Of a DNA stretch of 64,000 bases, positions 60,607-64,000 are shown one piece after another; the first letter of the stretch is position 1; each line of letters starts with the position of its first letter. Under the pieces are notes generated by a model. The model had not been told where the DNA came from. It saw nothing but the letters and a program-made list of their open reading frames with translations, and searched no databases. The translations under genes and the position numbers were made by a program. Source of the stretch: UBA4416 sp035439445 (GTDB lineage: Bacteria; Bacteroidota; Bacteroidia; B-17B0; Aurantibacillaceae); the NCBI GenBank assembly GCA_035439445.1, contig DAORKG010000012.1:1-64000 (forward strand). Direction: 5' to 3'.

Positions 60607-61542
60607 ATGACAGGATTAGTTACAAAATCTACCGGAAGTTGGTATGCTGTTCGTATTGAAAGCGGAGAAGTATTGGAATGCCGATTAAAAGGTAAAATAA
60701 GATTGGATGACAGAAAAACAACCAATCCGGTTTCTGTTGGAGATATTGTGGATATTGAAAGAGATAAGGATGGAAGCAATCAGATAACTAAAATTCATCC
60801 TCGAAAAAATTACATTATTCGTAAATCCATTAATTTATCAAAACAGGCCCATATTATTGCCAGTAATTTAGATCAGGCAATATTAGTTGCTACTATTGTT
60901 GCTCCACGTACTTCATTAGGATTTATTGATCGTTTTTTGGTAACTGCTGAAGCTTATGGAATTCCAGCTAAGATAATCTTTAATAAAAAAGATGTACTGG
61001 ATGATGAAATGCTGGAACTACAAAATGATATTATGAAATTGTACACTGATATTGGATATGATTGCTATGCAGTGAGTGCTTTTGATAAAAAGGATATTGA
61101 ATTTATTAAAACGATTTTAAAAGATAAAACAACCTTAATATCGGGACATAGTGGAGTAGGGAAGAGTACTTTAGTAAATGCTATTGACACCAATTTAGAA
61201 TTAAAAACTGGAGATATTTCTGCAGCCCATTTAAAAGGAATGCACACAACTACTTTTGCTGAATTGTTTCCTTTATCTTTTGGAGGAAATATTATTGATT
61301 CGCCAGGCATTAAAGAGCTTGGCTTGGTGGAGATGAAAAAAGAGGAAGTAGCTCATTATTTTCCCGAAATGGTAGAGAGAATGAATGATTGTAAGTTTAA
61401 TAATTGCCTGCATGTAAACGAACCAGGATGTGCGATTTTAAAAGCAGTTGAATCGGGAGAAATTTCCCAAGAGCGTTACCAAAGTTATCTTGGTATTTTA
61501 AATGGAGAAGAGATGGATTGGAAAGAATGGGAGATTAGATAG
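60607..61542 (+). CDS. rsgA: Ribosome small-subunit-dependent GTPase RsgA
   Basis: This 311-residue circularly permuted GTPase has an N-terminal OB fold and the G motifs in order NKKD (126-129), GHSGVGKST (180-188) and DSPGIKELGL. The C-terminal zinc site is NDCKFNNCLHVNEPGC. It acts in late 30S maturation. Convergent with the PorE-like gene, sharing a terminator. Confidence 0.95.
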   Translation: MTGLVTKSTGSWYAVRIESGEVLECRLKGKIRLDDRKTTNPVSVGDIVDIERDKDGSNQITKIHPRKNYIIRKSINLSKQAHIIASNLDQAILVATIVAPRTSLGFIDRFLVTAEAYGIPAKIIFNKKDVLDDEMLELQNDIMKLYTDIGYDCYAVSAFDKKDIEFIKTILKDKTTLISGHSGVGKSTLVNAIDTNLELKTGDISAAHLKGMHTTTFAELFPLSFGGNIIDSPGIKELGLVEMKKEEVAHYFPEMVERMNDCKFNNCLHVNEPGCAILKAVESGEISQERYQSYLGILNGEEMDWKEWEIR

Positions 61543-61550
61543 ATATAAAT

Positions 61551-61584
61551 AAAAAAGCCCGATATAAATTCATCGGGCTTTTTT
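61551..61584. terminator. Bidirectional terminator
   Basis: A 13-bp stem AAAAAAGCCCGAT/ATCGGGCTTTTTT with 8-nt loop lies between the convergent rsgA and PorE-like genes, with U runs on both strands. Confidence 0.9.
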
Positions 61585-61585
61585 A

Positions 61586-63655
61586 TTATTTGTTTTTTAC
61601 TTCCTTAATCAATGTGCTTTCTTGCATTACTCTAAAAGCAGTTCTTCTGTTTTTTTGATGAGCAGCTTCAAACTCCGGACTCTTAGGAACTAGCTTCGCA
61701 ATTTCTTCATCGCTTATTAAAGGTTTCTTTTCACCATAACCTGTAGGTAATAACCTTTCTTTAGCAATTCCCTTACTAATTAAGTAGGTAACGCAAGATT
61801 GCGCACGTCCTTGAGATAAAATCATATTTGCTTTGTCACTTCCACGTGTATCGGTGTGAGCATTGATTTCAATACTAAAGTTGTCGTTTAAAACTAAATA
61901 GTCATAAATTTTATCCAACACTTCCATTGATTTTGGTCGTAAAGTGGTTTTATTTAAATCGTATTCAATACCTTCAATCACAATATCTTCACCCGGAATT
62001 ACATCTAACACAAAGTCTTGAACCAAATGAGTTGTTTCGGTTAAGCCTTTAGTAGTGGCACTAGCAGCACTAGCTTGATAACCTTTCTTTTGTGCTTTTA
62101 GGAAAAATTGCATATTTTCTTTTAGTGGAGTGGAATAAAATCCTTTATCGTCTGTTATTAAAAACATAGGCTCACTTTCACCGGTTACGTCTTTAATGGT
62201 AATTAGGCCGCTCACAATTGGCTCTCCTGTTACATAATCTGTAACTGTTCCGCTGATATCAAATGTAATAGGTTCATTTTCAAATTCGTAAATATCATAG
62301 CAATTTCCACCTGGGCAATCTTCCCTGTCGCTTGCAAAATATCCTTTTGTTTGAATTCTGTCTAAAATAAAATAAGCATCATCTTTACTGGAGTTAATAG
62401 GTGAACCTAAATTTTTTGGAGCAGCATAAATAGAATCATCTGTGTTTAAAGAACTTTTGTAAACATCTAAACCTCCTATACCTACATGACCGTTTGAACT
62501 AAAAAATAAAGTATTTGAGATTGTATGAAAAAACGGAGTTACTTCATCTTTAGTTGTATTAATAACCGGTCCTAAATTTTTTGCCTCACCAGTTAAACCA
62601 TTTTCATCAATATTACACACATATAAATCAAAACCACCTTGTCCGCCTGGTTTGTTTGACGAGAAAAATAATTTAGTTCCATCAAATGATACATAGGGTT
62701 GCATAGCTTTATACCCAGGTTTGTTAACAGTTTCACTCAGCTTGTAGGCTTCGTAAAATAAACCATCTTTCATTTTAGCCATATAGATAAACGATTCATT
62801 TCTATTAGCATCACTCCATCTCGTGAAAAACATAATTTCATCAGATGAAATAACACTTGAAGCTTCATGCAAACCTGTGTTTACTGGTCTACCAAAATTT
62901 ACGGGTTTCATCCAGCCGGTATCTTTTAATTCAGTATAATATAAATCACATAAATATCTCGAATCTTGTTTTTCTGGATTTAATAATACACCTCCTTTGC
63001 GAGCACTTGTAAACAATAATTTGGTTGAACTATTCCAATACATAGGTGCAAAGTTAGATGTACCTGCATTAAAAATAGTTGTATCCATTTTTTTGACATT
63101 AATTAGTTTTTTATGACTATTTGAGTCTAGAGCAAAATAACAGGAGCTGATACTTTTTTGAACTAATTTTTTCAAAGAATCATTTTTCTCAGATTCTAAA
63201 AGTATCTCTAATAAAAACATTGATGTATTATAGTTTTTAACTTGAAGTAAAGACATGGCATAGTTATACATGTCGTTTGGATATGCGCCGTTGTCAACTA
63301 TTAATTTATAATATTTCACTGCATTTTGATAATCGTAATTTAAACGATATGCATTAGCTAGTTGATGCATGACATAATCAGATTTCGAAATTTCTTTTTT
63401 AGGCTGATTATAACTTCTTTTGGTAGTGTCTTTTTTAAAGTCTTTAGTTTTTAAGTTAATAATTTGCACTTCATAAGGTAAAACCAATTCACTCATTACC
63501 GTACTATCATCGAGTACCTTGTTGTAATAATCAATCGCTGTTGTGTAATCTTTTCTTAAAAAAGCATCATCTCCGTATTTCAACCATAAGCGTTTTGATT
63601 GCCCAAATAATTGAGATGCAGTAAGAATAATAAAAACAAAAAATATATTTCTCAT
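61586..63655 (-). CDS. OmpA-family TPR/PD40 protein, PorE-like
   Basis: This 689-residue protein has a signal peptide (FFVFIILTASQLFGQ) and TPR helices (about 25-190, AIDYYNKVLDDS, YYKLIVDNGAYPND). PD40/WD40-like beta-propeller blades follow (LLFTSARKGG, LFFSSNKPGGQGGFDLY, ISNTLFFSSNGHVGIGGLDV). Then come a carboxypeptidase-regulatory-like domain (FDISGTVTDYVTGEPIVSG) and an OmpA peptidoglycan-binding domain (INAHTDTRGSDKANMILSQG). This is the layout of T9SS PorE and related proteins. It lies beside a PorP/SprF gene, which supports a T9SS link. Confidence 0.85.
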   Translation of the reverse strand: MRNIFFVFIILTASQLFGQSKRLWLKYGDDAFLRKDYTTAIDYYNKVLDDSTVMSELVLPYEVQIINLKTKDFKKDTTKRSYNQPKKEISKSDYVMHQLANAYRLNYDYQNAVKYYKLIVDNGAYPNDMYNYAMSLLQVKNYNTSMFLLEILLESEKNDSLKKLVQKSISSCYFALDSNSHKKLINVKKMDTTIFNAGTSNFAPMYWNSSTKLLFTSARKGGVLLNPEKQDSRYLCDLYYTELKDTGWMKPVNFGRPVNTGLHEASSVISSDEIMFFTRWSDANRNESFIYMAKMKDGLFYEAYKLSETVNKPGYKAMQPYVSFDGTKLFFSSNKPGGQGGFDLYVCNIDENGLTGEAKNLGPVINTTKDEVTPFFHTISNTLFFSSNGHVGIGGLDVYKSSLNTDDSIYAAPKNLGSPINSSKDDAYFILDRIQTKGYFASDREDCPGGNCYDIYEFENEPITFDISGTVTDYVTGEPIVSGLITIKDVTGESEPMFLITDDKGFYSTPLKENMQFFLKAQKKGYQASAASATTKGLTETTHLVQDFVLDVIPGEDIVIEGIEYDLNKTTLRPKSMEVLDKIYDYLVLNDNFSIEINAHTDTRGSDKANMILSQGRAQSCVTYLISKGIAKERLLPTGYGEKKPLISDEEIAKLVPKSPEFEAAHQKNRRTAFRVMQESTLIKEVKNK

Positions 63656-63660
63656 AAATG

Positions 63661-64000
63661 TTATAATCTTGGACAGTGACGTAGTTCTTTTGGCTTAGAT
63701 TTCTTTGCCATATATGTAAATGAAATTTCAAATGCACCTCTATATTTTGATACATCTTTTAAACTTGATGTATTAGCATCGTATCCTATTTTGGCTATGT
63801 AATTATTTTTTCTGGCACCCACATAAACAACAGCAGCATCTTTACTCCTGTAATTTAATCCGGCTAATAAATAAAATTCTTGTTCTTTGAAATAATAACC
63901 AGCATCGATAGAGTACAATTGTTCTGTGGCATTTTTTTGCATCATCACTAATGCCTTAGGAAGGATATAGAACAATTCATTAATATTAATTCTTAATCCG
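63661..64000 (-). CDS. PorP/SprF-family membrane protein, 5' end outside window
   Basis: The C-terminal 113 residues continue open to the window edge (in-frame sequence before the TTG at 63975 reads GLRININEL). FYLLAGLNYRSKDAAVVYVG, KIGYDANTSSL and RGAFEISFTYM match the beta-barrel end of PorP/SprF outer-membrane proteins, which pair with T9SS or SprB-type surface proteins. The next gene starts 5 bp downstream, so they are cotranscribed. Only the 3' part is visible. Confidence 0.85.
   Translation of the reverse strand, partial: GLRININELFYILPKALVMMQKNATEQLYSIDAGYYFKEQEFYLLAGLNYRSKDAAVVYVGARKNNYIAKIGYDANTSSLKDVSKYRGAFEISFTYMAKKSKPKELRHCPRL

Overview
The window looks like a chromosomal segment of a low-GC, T9SS-bearing, gliding-type Bacteroidota. 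Support: giant secreted proteins with type IX secretion (T9SS) C-terminal sorting domains, GldA, PorE-like and PorP/SprF-like proteins, many secreted proteins with signal peptides ending in a SQ-type junction, TAnnTTTG-type promoters and almost no Shine-Dalgarno sequences. It carries one 100-N assembly gap (6219-6318), inside a tandem repeat of a giant adhesin gene.

Layout. 1-11357: two giant surface proteins, each directly preceded by a small secreted protein gene, then a TMTC-like membrane glycosyltransferase with TPRs. 11539-22834: an unusual accessory biosynthetic island with two KAS III-type synthases, an ACP, an SDR reductase, a polyprenyl-phosphate-type GT2, a GNAT acyltransferase, three AspH/LpxO-type hydroxylases, a geranylgeranyl-reductase-like flavoprotein, one unrecognised protein, two sulfotransferases and a SET-domain protein. 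It may make a hydroxyacylated, possibly sulfated glycolipid or glycan; this is the most likely undescribed system here. 22911-27483: a secreted T9SS protein, a Sco1/TlpA pair and a Kir-type potassium channel.

27574-33031: class III polyhydroxyalkanoate genes (phaC, phaE) diverging from phaJ and phaB, followed by a histidine kinase with a XylR_N/V4R aromatic-type sensor. 33033-35836: a DoxX/HxlR divergon with a duplicated operator, and a GloVer-repeat secreted protein. 36141-45629: tRNA-Ser, a GWxTD protein, GT2, a carotenoid-desaturase-like flavoprotein, the rpsU-xerC-hpf block, a gamma carbonic anhydrase, and a large MORN-repeat protein.

45770-52834: phenylacetate catabolism. paaA-B-C-D and paaG are on the minus strand, with paaE divergent. 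Three small envelope-protein genes, two with a GldM-like beta domain and one encoding a 36-residue membrane peptide, sit inside the operon between paaC and paaD, and an orphan histidine kinase lies between paaD and paaG. Phenylacetate breakdown gives acetyl-CoA, which could feed PHA storage. 52920-64000: PurT, a CaiB-type CoA-transferase, aldo/keto reductase, a DUF559 nuclease flanked by inverted GC-rich repeats, an aldehyde dehydrogenase, GldA, RsgA, a PorE-like OmpA protein and the 3' end of a PorP/SprF gene.

Functions are assigned from motifs read by eye; no database search was run. Coordinates of starts reflect my choice and are explained where they differ from the longest reading frame.
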